NCBI RefSeq assembly: GCF_020510445.1
Contig: NZ_JAHBAG010000001.1
Coordinates: 3,448,501-3,512,500 of the forward strand
Origin: Hydrogenophaga taeniospiralis
GTDB lineage: Bacteria; Pseudomonadota; Gammaproteobacteria; Burkholderiales; Burkholderiaceae_C
Direction of reading: 5' to 3'
Length of the DNA: 64,000 nucleotides
In this document: piece after piece, positions 22,253-31,053 of the stretch
How the letters are laid out: each line of letters begins with the position of its first letter
Numbering within the stretch: the first letter of the stretch is position 1
The notes under the pieces: generated by a model
Told to the model about the DNA's origin: nothing
Database searches by the model: none
The model's input: the letters and a program-made list of their open reading frames with translations, nothing else
Position numbers and translations under genes: made by a program

Positions 22253-23269
22253 TCACCCCAGTTGGCTTTCATTGTAATGGAGACCGGTCTCGGTCAGCAG
22301 TTGCAGGAAATCCGCTGGCGGGGGAATCAGGAAATCGAGCGCCTGGCCCTGCGTGGGGTGCAGCAGGCGCAGCCGCGTCGCGTGCAGTGCCTGGCGCGCC
22401 ATTCCCCACAAAGGCTTGCCGCCATACAGGGTGTCGCCGACAAGGGGGTGCCCCAGCCAGGCCATGTGCACACGGATCTGGTGCGTCCGACCGGTGTGCA
22501 GTTTGCAGGCGACCAGGCAGGCCTGCTCCGTCCCATCGAGCAGGCGCATGGTGGTCTGGGCCGGCTTGCCCGTGGTGGACTCGGGCCGCACCACCGCCAT
22601 GCGCAACCGGTTGTGCACATCGCGGCCGATCGGCTGATCGACGGCCTGCTCGGCCGCCCCCTGCCAGCGCCCGTGTGCCAGCGCCAGGTACTGCCGGTTG
22701 ACCTCGCGGGCGGCGATGGCGCGCACCAGCGCCTCGACCGCCTGCCGACTCTTGCCCACCAGCATCAACCCCGACGTGTCCTTGTCCAGCCGGTGCACGA
22801 TGCCCGCGCGGGGCAGGCTGGCTGCCGCGGCGTGGTGGGCCAGCAAGCCGTTGAGCAAGGTTCCGCTCCAGTGGCCCGCCGCCGGATGCACCACCAGCCC
22901 AGCTGGCTTGTTGATCACCAGCAGGTCGGCGTCTTCAAACACCACCTCCAGCGCCATGGGTTGCGGCACAAAGGCCATCGCCTGCTGGGTGGGGCGCAGT
23001 TCCACCTGCAGGCGGTCGCCCACGGCGATGCGGGCCGCGGCCTTGTGGACCGGCGCGCCTCGCAGCCACACCGCGCCGTCGGCCATGAGCTGCTGCAGGT
23101 AGGAGCGGGAGAACTCGGGAATGAGCCGGGCCAAGGCACGGTCAATGCGCCAGCCGTGCATGTCGGCCGGGACCTCGCACAAGCGGGTCTCGACCTCCAC
23201 CACATCGTCGCCGGCGGCGAGCGTCTCGAGGTCTTCCGCAGACACGGAACGGCTTTGCACACCCCCCAT
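22253..23269 (-). CDS. rluD: 23S rRNA pseudouridine 1911/1915/1917 synthase RluD
   Basis: A 338-residue synthase. An N-terminal S4 domain (RIDRALARLIPEFSRSYLQQLM) precedes the RluA-type core with catalytic Asp in HRLDKDTSG and the NKPAGLVVHPAAGH and GRTHQIRVH motifs. It modifies helix 69 of 23S rRNA. The start at ATG 23269 gives the family length; it faces bamD across 55 bases, the conserved rluD/bamD divergence. No pgeF gene follows, which is the usual downstream partner in many proteobacteria. Confidence 0.95.
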   Translation of the reverse strand: MGGVQSRSVSAEDLETLAAGDDVVEVETRLCEVPADMHGWRIDRALARLIPEFSRSYLQQLMADGAVWLRGAPVHKAAARIAVGDRLQVELRPTQQAMAFVPQPMALEVVFEDADLLVINKPAGLVVHPAAGHWSGTLLNGLLAHHAAAASLPRAGIVHRLDKDTSGLMLVGKSRQAVEALVRAIAAREVNRQYLALAHGRWQGAAEQAVDQPIGRDVHNRLRMAVVRPESTTGKPAQTTMRLLDGTEQACLVACKLHTGRTHQIRVHMAWLGHPLVGDTLYGGKPLWGMARQALHATRLRLLHPTQGQALDFLIPPPADFLQLLTETGLHYNESQLG

Positions 23270-23272
23270 CGA

Positions 23273-23278
23273 TATAAT
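23273..23278 (+). promoter_or_regulatory. Perfect sigma70 -10 (TATAAT) for bamD
   Basis: TATAAT lies 46 bases before the bamD ATG, inside the 55-base rluD/bamD divergent gap and beginning 3 bases outside the rluD start codon. No recognisable -35 hexamer is 16-18 bases upstream, so activator help or an extended contact may compensate. Confidence 0.5.
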
Positions 23279-23324
23279 TTCCGTTGCCAAGACCTGTCTT
23301 CCCGTTGTTAAAGGTGTGCGTGTG

Positions 23325-24128
23325 ATGCTTTCGTTCAGATTATCTGCTGTGTCACTGTGCGCGCTGGGCGCCGCAGTCGCCCTCTCGGGCTGCACCAGCA
23401 CGCCAGTGGACAACACCGTGGGCTGGAGCCCCAACAAGATATACACCGAGGCGAAGGACGAGCGCGACGCGGGCAACTTCGACAAGGCCGTGACGCTGTA
23501 CGAGAAGCTCGAAGGCCGTGCCGCAGGAACCCCTCTGGCCCAGCAGGCCCAGCTCGACAAGGCCTATACCCAGTACAAGGCCGGCGAACAGGCGCAGGCC
23601 CTGGCCACTCTGGACCGCTTCCTGCGCCTGCATCCGGCCAGCCCCGCCCTGGACTACGCGTACTACCTCAAGGGTCTGGTCAACTTCAACGACAACCTGG
23701 GGCTGTTCGGCTCCCTCGCTCGGCAGGACCTGTCCGAGCGCGACCAGAAGGCGGCCAAGGAGTCGTTCGAGTCTTTCCGCGAAGTGGTGAGCCGGTACCC
23801 GGATTCGCGCTACACGCCCGATGCCCGCACCCGCATGACCTACATCGTCAATTCGCTGGCGCAGTACGAAGTGCACGTCGCGCGTTATTACTACCAGCGG
23901 GGCGCCTATCTGGCCGCGATCAACCGCGCCCAGACCGCGTTGACCGATTACACCGACGCGCCGGCGCTCGAAGAAGCCTTGTTCATCCTGGTGCGCTCCT
24001 ACGACGCGCTGGGCATGGCGCAGCTGCGCGACGACGCTCGCCGCGTGATGGAGAACAGCTATCCGAAGAGCGAGTACCTCTCGCGCGGGTTCAAGAGCGC
24101 GAGTGACCCGTGGTGGAAAGTCTGGTGA
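23325..24128 (+). CDS. bamD: Outer membrane assembly lipoprotein BamD
   Basis: A 267-residue lipoprotein with lipobox ALSGC (Cys at about 24) and about five TPR repeats. The YYLKGLVNFNDNLGLF and QDLSERDQKAAKESFESFREVVSRYPDSRY stretch is diagnostic of BamD. It is the essential non-BamA component of the BAM complex, working with BamB (11865-13022). The ATG at 23325 follows AAGGTGTGCGTG. It ends 38 bases inside the 3' end of the convergent helicase gene. Confidence 0.96.
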   Translation: MLSFRLSAVSLCALGAAVALSGCTSTPVDNTVGWSPNKIYTEAKDERDAGNFDKAVTLYEKLEGRAAGTPLAQQAQLDKAYTQYKAGEQAQALATLDRFLRLHPASPALDYAYYLKGLVNFNDNLGLFGSLARQDLSERDQKAAKESFESFREVVSRYPDSRYTPDARTRMTYIVNSLAQYEVHVARYYYQRGAYLAAINRAQTALTDYTDAPALEEALFILVRSYDALGMAQLRDDARRVMENSYPKSEYLSRGFKSASDPWWKVW

Positions 24129-26184
24129 ACGCCAGTTCATCCAGGCTCACCATCAGTTCCTCTTCGTCCACCAGCCGCCGCATGGGCGGCAATGCGCCCA
24201 GCAGGCGCTGACCATAAGAGCGGGTCAACAGGCGGCGATCCCCGATCACCAGCACGCCGCGATCGCTTTCCGATCGGATCAACCGCCCAGCCCCTTGCTT
24301 GAGCGCCAGCGCCGCCTGCGGCAGGTAGCAGGCGCTGAACGCGCTCTCACCGTGGCGTTCGAGCTGGCGGGCCCGGGCTTCGATCAGTGGATCGTCGGGC
24401 GGGGGAAACGGCAGCTTGTCGATCACCAGCAGCTGCAACACGTCGCCCGCGAGATCAACCCCCTCCCAAAACGAAGCCGACGCCACCAGCACCGCGCCCT
24501 GCGGTGAAGCCTCGGCAGCGCGAAACCGGGCCAACAAGGCCCGCTTGGACCCATGCCCCTGGGCCAGCACCTGCATGGGTTCACAGCGCCCTTCGGACAC
24601 CAGCGCCTGGAGTTGCGCGGCCATGCGGCTGGCCGCCCGCAGCGTGGTGGTGAGCACGAGCGTGCGGCCGCCCAGGCGCGATGCCCAGCGCGCCACCGCA
24701 CGCGACAGCTCGGGCGTGTGATCCGGGTCGGCGGGCTCGGGCAGGTCGTGCGGGACGTACAAGGCCGCCTGCGCCATGTGGTCGAACGGACTCGGTACGA
24801 GCAGGGTGCGCAGGTCCGCCCGTGCCCGCAGCCCCAACGGGCCCGTGAACGTATCCAGTGTTTCGTCGCTGCCCAGCGTGGCCGAGGTGAACACCCAGCT
24901 GCGCCCATCCTGCCGGTCCCCCATGAGTTGTCGAAAGTGGGCCGATGCATCGAGCGGCGCACAAACCAGCTTCCAGGCAGCGCCCGAGCCCCAATCCACC
25001 CAGCGCACCAGCGCCCCATCGGCATCGGATGCGCTGGGCGCCGTCAGGCGAGTCCAGTCGGCCTGCAGGGCCTGTGCCCGCTCCCACAGGCGCTGCATGT
25101 CGGCCGACGCACCGGCGGTCGCTTCGAGCGCCTCGACGGCGGCCGACAAGGCCGCGGCCACACCAGCCACACCACGTGCCCAATGCGCCGCATCCACGCC
25201 CTCAGGGGTTCTGAGCGGCCAGCGGCTGCGCGAAACCCCGTGGTCCGCCGGGCGCGAGGGTTGCGGGAACGCCCGTGCCGCCTGCTCCAGACCCAGCGCC
25301 AGATGGCTCCATGGCCGCTGGCCCCTGGCCCACCGCGGCCCCTGGCTGGACAGATCGCGTGCGAGGTCCCGCACCTGGCCCGATCCGAGCGCAAGACCCG
25401 AAAACCCGATCCCTGTCTGGTTGAGTTGATGGGCTTCGTCGAACACCACCACCTCCGCCCTCGGCAAGAGCTCGGCCACGCCGGACTCCCGGACCTGCTG
25501 GTCGGCAAAAAACAGGTGGTGGTTGATCACCACCCAGTCGGCCTGGAGCGCTTCGCGCCGGGCCCGGTTGACATGGCAATCGGCATGGCGCGGGCAGACG
25601 CCTCCCAGGCAGTTTTCGCGGGTCGAGCTGATCAGCGGCCACAGCGGCGAGCGCTCGTCGGGCCCAGGCAACTCGGCCAGATCCCCGCTGCGGGAAGCCA
25701 TCGCCCAGCGATGCACATGCTCCAGACCTGCGGTAAGCGCGGGATCGTGACGCACCGAGGGCGCCGGAGCGGTACGGGCCTGATCCAGGCGATGGACGCA
25801 CACATAGCTGGAACGGCCCTTGAGCAAGGCAACCCGCACCGGAAGCCCCAGCGCATGGCTCACGGCGGGGATGTCGCGCCCGAACAGTTGGTCCTGCAGC
25901 GCCTGGGTGGCGGTGGACAACACGGCATGACGACCACTGAGCAACAGCGGCACCAGGTAGGCAAAGGTCTTGCCCACACCGGTGCCTGCCTCCACCGCCA
26001 GGGCCGAACCCGATTCCACCGCCTCGGCCACGGCAAGCGCCATGTCCAGCTGTCCCTGGCGCGGCCGCAGGTCGGCCTGCCCGGCAAAGGCGCGCACCAC
26101 GGCGGTCTCAAGTGGGGTCAATCCAGCTCCGTCCAGAACATCACACCGCCCTCGGTGGAATACAAGCAACACACGCCATCGCAT
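24091..26184 (-). CDS. DinG/YoaA-type ATP-dependent DNA helicase
   Basis: About 697 residues. A superfamily 2 XPD-like helicase with Walker A EAGTGVGKT, DEAH box VFDEAHQL and C-terminal motif VI QGAGRLIRSESDRGVLVIGD. Four Cys between (SYVCVHR and ENCLGGVCPRHADC) fit the [4Fe-4S] domain of DinG/YoaA. Such enzymes unwind DNA 5' to 3' in repair. The start is unsure: ATG 26184 is listed, but a TTG at 26121 has a GGAG site 5 bases upstream and gives a family-like N-terminus (MTPLETAVVRAF). The 3' end overlaps bamD by 38 bases. Confidence 0.9.
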   Translation of the reverse strand: MRWRVLLVFHRGRCDVLDGAGLTPLETAVVRAFAGQADLRPRQGQLDMALAVAEAVESGSALAVEAGTGVGKTFAYLVPLLLSGRHAVLSTATQALQDQLFGRDIPAVSHALGLPVRVALLKGRSSYVCVHRLDQARTAPAPSVRHDPALTAGLEHVHRWAMASRSGDLAELPGPDERSPLWPLISSTRENCLGGVCPRHADCHVNRARREALQADWVVINHHLFFADQQVRESGVAELLPRAEVVVFDEAHQLNQTGIGFSGLALGSGQVRDLARDLSSQGPRWARGQRPWSHLALGLEQAARAFPQPSRPADHGVSRSRWPLRTPEGVDAAHWARGVAGVAAALSAAVEALEATAGASADMQRLWERAQALQADWTRLTAPSASDADGALVRWVDWGSGAAWKLVCAPLDASAHFRQLMGDRQDGRSWVFTSATLGSDETLDTFTGPLGLRARADLRTLLVPSPFDHMAQAALYVPHDLPEPADPDHTPELSRAVARWASRLGGRTLVLTTTLRAASRMAAQLQALVSEGRCEPMQVLAQGHGSKRALLARFRAAEASPQGAVLVASASFWEGVDLAGDVLQLLVIDKLPFPPPDDPLIEARARQLERHGESAFSACYLPQAALALKQGAGRLIRSESDRGVLVIGDRRLLTRSYGQRLLGALPPMRRLVDEEELMVSLDELAFTRLSTTGHSRS

Positions 26185-26310
26185 GACCCGTGCGCAGGAG
26201 GCCAAGGCCCGAGTTTTGATGATAGGCTCTCGCCGTGTAGGCATTCATGGTTACCATTGATACACCCGCTGACCCATCCGCCCCACTGTCCTGTCGTTCG
26301 ACCCACACAC

Positions 26311-27069
26311 ATGTCCAAAGGCTACCGCATACACGCATCGACCGGGATTCACCGAGGCGACCGCGACTACCAGCAGGATCAGGTGTGCCTGCTGCACCAC
26401 CAGCGCCAAAGCGGCTGCTTGCTGGCGGTGGTGGCCGACGGCATGGGGGGGCGCAGCGGCGGGCGCAAGGCATCCGATCAGGTGATGCTGACCGCTCGCC
26501 AGCTGTTCGAACGCTACGACCCGGACACCGACGACGCCTCCGCCATGCTGCGTCAGGTCGTGGAAGAGTCGCACCTGGTGATCAAGCTCACGGCCGTCTC
26601 GGCCGAACAGGAACCCCACAGCACCATCGCAGCGTTTCTGATCAACCCGGCTGGCGACTGCCACTGGATACACGCCGGTGACTCGCGCATCTACCACTTC
26701 CGCAACGGCAAGATGGTGTTCCGCACCATGGACCACTCCTACGTTCAGACCCTGGTCAACCAGGGCGAAATCAGCGAAGAGGAAGCGCTGGACCACCCGC
26801 ACTCCAACATCCTGATGGGCTGCCTGGGCACTGAGAACGACCCACCGGTGGACATTCACGTCGTGCAGCACCTGAGCCCGGGCGATGCGCTCATGGCCTG
26901 CAGCGACGGGGTCTGGCACTATTTCACCCCGGAAGAGCTCTCCAGCACCATTGCCATGCTGTCGCCGCGCGAGGCCTGCGAGTTCCTGATCCAGAAGGCG
27001 CGCTCGCGCGCCAAGGGCATGGGCGACAACCTGTCGATCGCCATCGTCAAGATGGATCCGCTGTCCTGA
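26311..27069 (+). CDS. PP2C-type serine/threonine phosphatase
   Basis: A 252-residue bare catalytic domain. The metal-binding motifs are DYQQDQ (Asp23), VADGMGG (Asp43-Gly44), HAGDSRIY, MACSDGVW and GDNLSIAIVKM. It removes phosphate from Ser/Thr using Mn/Mg. PP2C enzymes of this size usually counter a Hanks-type kinase or serve type VI secretion or stress signalling, but no kinase or FHA gene is nearby. The upstream 126 bases hold a dyad (ATGGTTACCAT) and no clear Shine-Dalgarno. It converges on zapE. Confidence 0.88.
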   Translation: MSKGYRIHASTGIHRGDRDYQQDQVCLLHHQRQSGCLLAVVADGMGGRSGGRKASDQVMLTARQLFERYDPDTDDASAMLRQVVEESHLVIKLTAVSAEQEPHSTIAAFLINPAGDCHWIHAGDSRIYHFRNGKMVFRTMDHSYVQTLVNQGEISEEEALDHPHSNILMGCLGTENDPPVDIHVVQHLSPGDALMACSDGVWHYFTPEELSSTIAMLSPREACEFLIQKARSRAKGMGDNLSIAIVKMDPLS

Positions 27070-27099
27070 ACGCGGCTCGGGCCTGCCGGCCCGATGGTC

Positions 27100-28197
27100 T
27101 CAGGTCAGACCGGTATCTACCAGCCGGTGCTCCAGCGCCAGAAACTCCGCCGACTGCATCTCGGCAAGCCGCGACACCGTGCGCGGAAACTCGTGCGCCA
27201 TCGGCCCCTCGGTGTAGAGTTGCTCGGGCGGCACAGCGGCCGACATCACCAGCTTGACACGCCGGTCGTACAACACGTCCACCAGCCAGGTGAAACGCCG
27301 TGCTTCCGAGGCCTGGCGTACCGACATCTGCGGCACGTTGGACAGCAGAACCGTGTGGTACTGCGAGGCGATTTCCAGGTAATCGTTCTGCGAACGCGGG
27401 CCGCCGCATAGGGTGCGGAAATCGAACCAGATCACGCCACCGGCGCGCCGCAGGGCCTGGATCTGGCGCGCCTCGATCTGCATGACCGGGTCCTGGTCAC
27501 CCATCTCCGCCAGTTGACCAAAGGTCTGCGCCATCGCGGCATCGGCCTTCGGCCCCAGCGGGCAGTGGTAGAGCTGGACGTGGGTCAGCGTGCGTTGACG
27601 GTAGTCGGTGCCGTTGTCCACGCTGAGGACTTCCAGCTTCTGCTTGAGCAGTTCGATGGCCGGCAGAATGCGGTCGCGGTGCAGACCGTCCGGGTACAGG
27701 CCGTCGGGATGGAAGTTGGAGGTGGTGACGAAACCCACACCCGCCTTGAACAGCGCATCCAGCAGGCGATGCAGGATCATGGCGTCGGTCACGTCCGCCA
27801 CGTGGAACTCGTCGAAACAGATCAGCTTGTAGCGCTTGGCGATGCGCGCGCCGAGCTCGTCCAGCGGGTTGACCGTGCCCTGCAGGTCGCGCAGCTCGCG
27901 GTGCACCTCGCGCATGAACTCGTGAAAGTGCAGCCGCGTCTTGCGACGGATGGGGACCGCGTTGTAGAAGCAGTCCATCAGGAAGCTCTTGCCCCGCCCC
28001 ACCCCGCCGAACATGTAGACCCCGCGCGGGACCTCCGGGTTGACGAACATCTTCTTCAGCGCGTTGGAGCGGCGCTGCTTGTACGTCGCCCACTCGGAGG
28101 CACACCGCTCCAGCGCGTCGATGGCGCGCTGCTGGGCAGGGTCGGTGGTGTAGCCGCGCTCCTTGAGCGCAGCCTCGTAGGTGCTGCGGACCGACAA
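27100..28197 (-). CDS. zapE: Cell division protein ZapE (AFG1-like ATPase)
   Basis: A 365-residue AAA-type ATPase starting at TTG 28197 (MSVRSTYEAALKERGY). Walker A is GGVGRGKS (64-71), followed by FLMDCFYNAVP, the DEFHVADVTDAMIL Walker B region and TSNFHPDGLY. ZapE binds FtsZ and helps ring constriction under stress. No ATG lies near a plausible start. It is the last gene of the odhA-odhB-lpdA operon, 13 bases after lpdA, a conserved Burkholderiales arrangement. Confidence 0.93.
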   Translation of the reverse strand: MSVRSTYEAALKERGYTTDPAQQRAIDALERCASEWATYKQRRSNALKKMFVNPEVPRGVYMFGGVGRGKSFLMDCFYNAVPIRRKTRLHFHEFMREVHRELRDLQGTVNPLDELGARIAKRYKLICFDEFHVADVTDAMILHRLLDALFKAGVGFVTTSNFHPDGLYPDGLHRDRILPAIELLKQKLEVLSVDNGTDYRQRTLTHVQLYHCPLGPKADAAMAQTFGQLAEMGDQDPVMQIEARQIQALRRAGGVIWFDFRTLCGGPRSQNDYLEIASQYHTVLLSNVPQMSVRQASEARRFTWLVDVLYDRRVKLVMSAAVPPEQLYTEGPMAHEFPRTVSRLAEMQSAEFLALEHRLVDTGLT

Positions 28198-28210
28198 GGG
28201 CGAACCCGGG

Positions 28211-29638
28211 TCAGAAGTTCAGCGTGCGCTTGTCAACGGCCAAGGCCGCTTCCTTGGTCGCTTCCGACAGCGAAGGGTGTGCATGGCAGATGCGGGCAAT
28301 GTCTTCGGCGCTGGCCTTGAACTCCATGGCCACCACGGCTTCGGAGATCAGTTCGGAAGCCATCGGACCCACGATGTGCACGCCCAGGATCTCGTCCGTC
28401 GCCGCGTCGGCCAGGAACTTGACCATGCCGGTCGTGTCACCGAGCGCGCGGGCGCGGCCGTTCGCGAGGAACGGGAAGGTGCCCGCCTTGTAGGCCACGC
28501 CGTCCGCCTTGAGCTGCTGCTCGGTGCGGCCGACCCAGGCGATTTCCGGGCTGGTGTAGATAACCCAGGGGATGGTGTTGAAGTTGACGTGCCCGTGCTG
28601 GCCGGCGATGCGCTCGGCCACGGCCACACCCTCTTCTTCCGCCTTGTGCGCGAGCATGGGGCCACGCACCACGTCGCCCACCGCCCAGACACCCGGCAGG
28701 TTGGTCTTGCACTCGGCGTCCACCACGATGGCGCCACGCTCGTCCAGCGCCAAGCCCACAGCCTCGGCATTCAGACCGATGGTGTTGGGCACGCGGCCAA
28801 TCGAGACGATCAGCTTGTCAGCGTCCAGCGTCAGGGCCTCGCCTTTGGCGTTGGTGTAGGCCACGCTCACACCCTTCTTGCCGGTCTTGATCTCGCCAAC
28901 GGTCACGCCGAGTTCGATCTTCAGGCCCTGCTTGTCGAAGGCCTTCTTGGCTTCCTTGGCGATCTGCTCGTCCACCGCGCCCAGGAAGGTCGGCAGACCT
29001 TCAAGGATGGTCACGTCCGCGCCCAGACGGCGCCAGACCGAGCCCATTTCAAGGCCGATCACGCCGGAGCCGATCAAGGCCAGCTTCTTGGGCACGGCGC
29101 CGATGCGCAGCGCGCCATCGTTGGACAGCACATTCTCTTCATCGAACGGCGTGCCCGGCAGCGCACGGGCGTTGGAGCCCGTGGCCACAATGACCTGCTT
29201 GCCCAGCAGCGTCTCGGGCTTGTCGCCGCTCACCTGGACTTCGTAGCCACCTTCCGCGGCCTTCACGAACGAACCGCGGCCGTGGAAGAACGTCACCTTG
29301 TTCTTCTTGAACAGGTAGAGGATGCCGTCGTTGTTCTGCTTCACGACAGCATCCTTGCGACCCACCATCTTGGCCACGTCCATCGTGACCTTGCCGGTGC
29401 TGATGCCGTGGTCGGCGAAGTGGTGGTTGGCGTGTTCGAAATGCTCGCTGGACTGCAGCAGCGCCTTGGACGGGATGCAGCCCACGTTGGTGCAGGTGCC
29501 ACCCGGGGCCGGGCCGCCAACGGCGTTTTTCCACTCGTCGATACACGCGACCTTGAAGCCCAGCTGGGCGGCGCGGATGGCGGCGATGTAGCCGCCGGGG
29601 CCGGCGCCGATCACGACGACGTCAAATGCTTGAGACAT
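28211..29638 (-). CDS. lpdA: Dihydrolipoyl dehydrogenase (E3)
   Basis: A 475-residue flavoprotein that reoxidises dihydrolipoamide with NAD+. Visible are the FAD motif [10 protein letters not shown] (11-20), the redox disulphide Cys49/Cys54 in GGTCTNVGC, the NAD motif [13 protein letters not shown] and the His/Glu dyad region HAHPSLSEA at the C-terminus. It is the E3 of the 2-oxoglutarate dehydrogenase complex encoded just upstream (odhA, odhB) and may also serve other 2-oxoacid complexes. A perfect hairpin (29665-29682) lies in the gap from odhB. Confidence 0.97.
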   Translation of the reverse strand: MSQAFDVVVIGAGPGGYIAAIRAAQLGFKVACIDEWKNAVGGPAPGGTCTNVGCIPSKALLQSSEHFEHANHHFADHGISTGKVTMDVAKMVGRKDAVVKQNNDGILYLFKKNKVTFFHGRGSFVKAAEGGYEVQVSGDKPETLLGKQVIVATGSNARALPGTPFDEENVLSNDGALRIGAVPKKLALIGSGVIGLEMGSVWRRLGADVTILEGLPTFLGAVDEQIAKEAKKAFDKQGLKIELGVTVGEIKTGKKGVSVAYTNAKGEALTLDADKLIVSIGRVPNTIGLNAEAVGLALDERGAIVVDAECKTNLPGVWAVGDVVRGPMLAHKAEEEGVAVAERIAGQHGHVNFNTIPWVIYTSPEIAWVGRTEQQLKADGVAYKAGTFPFLANGRARALGDTTGMVKFLADAATDEILGVHIVGPMASELISEAVVAMEFKASAEDIARICHAHPSLSEATKEAALAVDKRTLNF

Positions 29639-29664
29639 GATTGTTCCTGAATGGGGTTGGACAA

Positions 29665-29682
29665 ACGCCCCCGAAGGGGCGT
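29665..29682. repeat. Intercistronic hairpin, odhB-lpdA
   Basis: ACGCCCC and GGGGCGT form a perfect 7-base stem with a CGAA loop (a stable GNRA-like tetraloop closing) in the 63-base odhB-lpdA gap. No T-run is present, so it may stabilise or process the operon mRNA. Confidence 0.55.
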
Positions 29683-29701
29683 CTGCAATGTCGCTGTTCG
29701 A

Positions 29702-30958
29702 TCAGATGTCGAAGAGCAAACGGGCGGGATCTTCCAGCGCTTCCTTCATGGCCACCAGGCCCAGCACGGCTTCGCGGCCGTCGATGATGCGGTGGTCGTA
29801 GGACATGGCGAAGTAGTTCATCGGGCGCACCACCACCTGGCCGTTTTCCACCATGGCGCGGTCCTTGGTGGCGTGCACACCCAGGATGGCCGACTGCGGC
29901 GGGTTGATGATGGGGGTGGACATCATCGAACCGAAGGTGCCGCCGTTGGAGATGGAGAAGGTGCCACCGGTCATGTCGTCGATGCCCAGCTTGCCGTCCT
30001 TGGCCTTCTGGCCGAATTCGGCGATCTTCTTCTCGATCTCGGCGAAGCTCATCTGGTCGGCGTTGCGCAGGATGGGCACCACCAGACCGCGGGGCGAGCC
30101 GACGGCGATACCGATGTCGAAGTAGCCGTGGTACACGATGTCGTTGCCGTCCACCGAGGCGTTGAGGATCGGGAACTTCTTGAGGGCGTGCACGGCGGCC
30201 TTGACAAAGAAGCTCATGAAGCCGAGCTTGACACCATGTTCTTTCTCGAAACGCTCCTGCATGCGCTTGCGCATCTCCATGACCGGAGCCATGTTGATTT
30301 CGTTGAACGTGGTCAGGATGGCGTTGGTCGATTGCGACTGCAGCAGACGCTCGGCCACACGGGCACGCAGACGGGTCATGGGCACGCGCTCTTCGGGGCG
30401 GTCACCGAGATCGGGGGCAACCATGGCCACCTGCGGCAGCACCTTGGTGGGTGCGCCGGTGGGGATGGCCGCCGGTGCGGCCACGGCGGCCTTGGGTGCC
30501 GCGGCACCGGACGCCACAGCCGCCAGCACATCGCCCTTGGTCACTCGACCGTCCTTGCCACTGCCCGCCACCGAGCTGGCGGCCAGGTTGTTGTCGGCCA
30601 GCAGCTTGGCGGCCGCGGGCATGGCCACACCGGCCTTGGACTGCGATGCAGCCGCTGCGGGCGCGGCGACCGCAGGTGCGGCGGCCACGGCGGCCGGCGC
30701 CGCAGCGCCAGCCACGGCAGCGGTGTCGATGCGCGCGATGAGCTGATCGGCCGCCACGGTAGCGCCGTCGCCCTGCAGGATTTCCACCAGCACGCCGGCG
30801 GCGGGCGCCGGGCACTCCAGCACCACCTTGTCGGTCTCGATCTCGATCAGGATCTCATCAACCGCAACGGCTTCACCGACTTTTTTCTTCCACTGCAGCA
30901 GGGTGGCCTCGGCCACCGACTCGGAGAGCTGCGGAACTTTGACTTCTACGATTGCCAT
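29702..30958 (-). CDS. odhB: 2-oxoglutarate dehydrogenase E2 (dihydrolipoyl succinyltransferase)
   Basis: A 418-residue E2. A single lipoyl domain with target Lys44 ([11 protein letters not shown]) is followed by an Ala/Pro-rich flexible linker, an E3/E1-binding domain ([10 protein letters not shown]), a second linker and the acyltransferase core ending with the catalytic motif [12 protein letters not shown]. It transfers the succinyl group to CoA. ATG 30958 ([10 protein letters not shown]) is chosen; the longer upstream frame reads through the intergenic hairpin. It lies between odhA and lpdA. Confidence 0.97.
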   Translation of the reverse strand: MAIVEVKVPQLSESVAEATLLQWKKKVGEAVAVDEILIEIETDKVVLECPAPAAGVLVEILQGDGATVAADQLIARIDTAAVAGAAAPAAVAAAPAVAAPAAAASQSKAGVAMPAAAKLLADNNLAASSVAGSGKDGRVTKGDVLAAVASGAAAPKAAVAAPAAIPTGAPTKVLPQVAMVAPDLGDRPEERVPMTRLRARVAERLLQSQSTNAILTTFNEINMAPVMEMRKRMQERFEKEHGVKLGFMSFFVKAAVHALKKFPILNASVDGNDIVYHGYFDIGIAVGSPRGLVVPILRNADQMSFAEIEKKIAEFGQKAKDGKLGIDDMTGGTFSISNGGTFGSMMSTPIINPPQSAILGVHATKDRAMVENGQVVVRPMNYFAMSYDHRIIDGREAVLGLVAMKEALEDPARLLFDI

Positions 30959-31010
30959 GTGTCTTCTACCTTGATTTTTTGCGTGGGACGTGAGGGATGC
31001 GGCGCGCGTG

Positions 31011-31023
31011 CCCTTCAAGGGCG
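31011..31023. repeat. Intercistronic hairpin, odhA-odhB
   Basis: GCCCTTCAAGGGC is a 13-base perfect palindrome with a one-base centre, embedded in GC-rich flanks that can extend the stem. It sits in the 95-base gap between odhA and odhB, the second such hairpin in this operon. Confidence 0.45.
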
Positions 31024-31053
31024 GCCGCGCGGCGCACCAGCGTCATACCCGGG

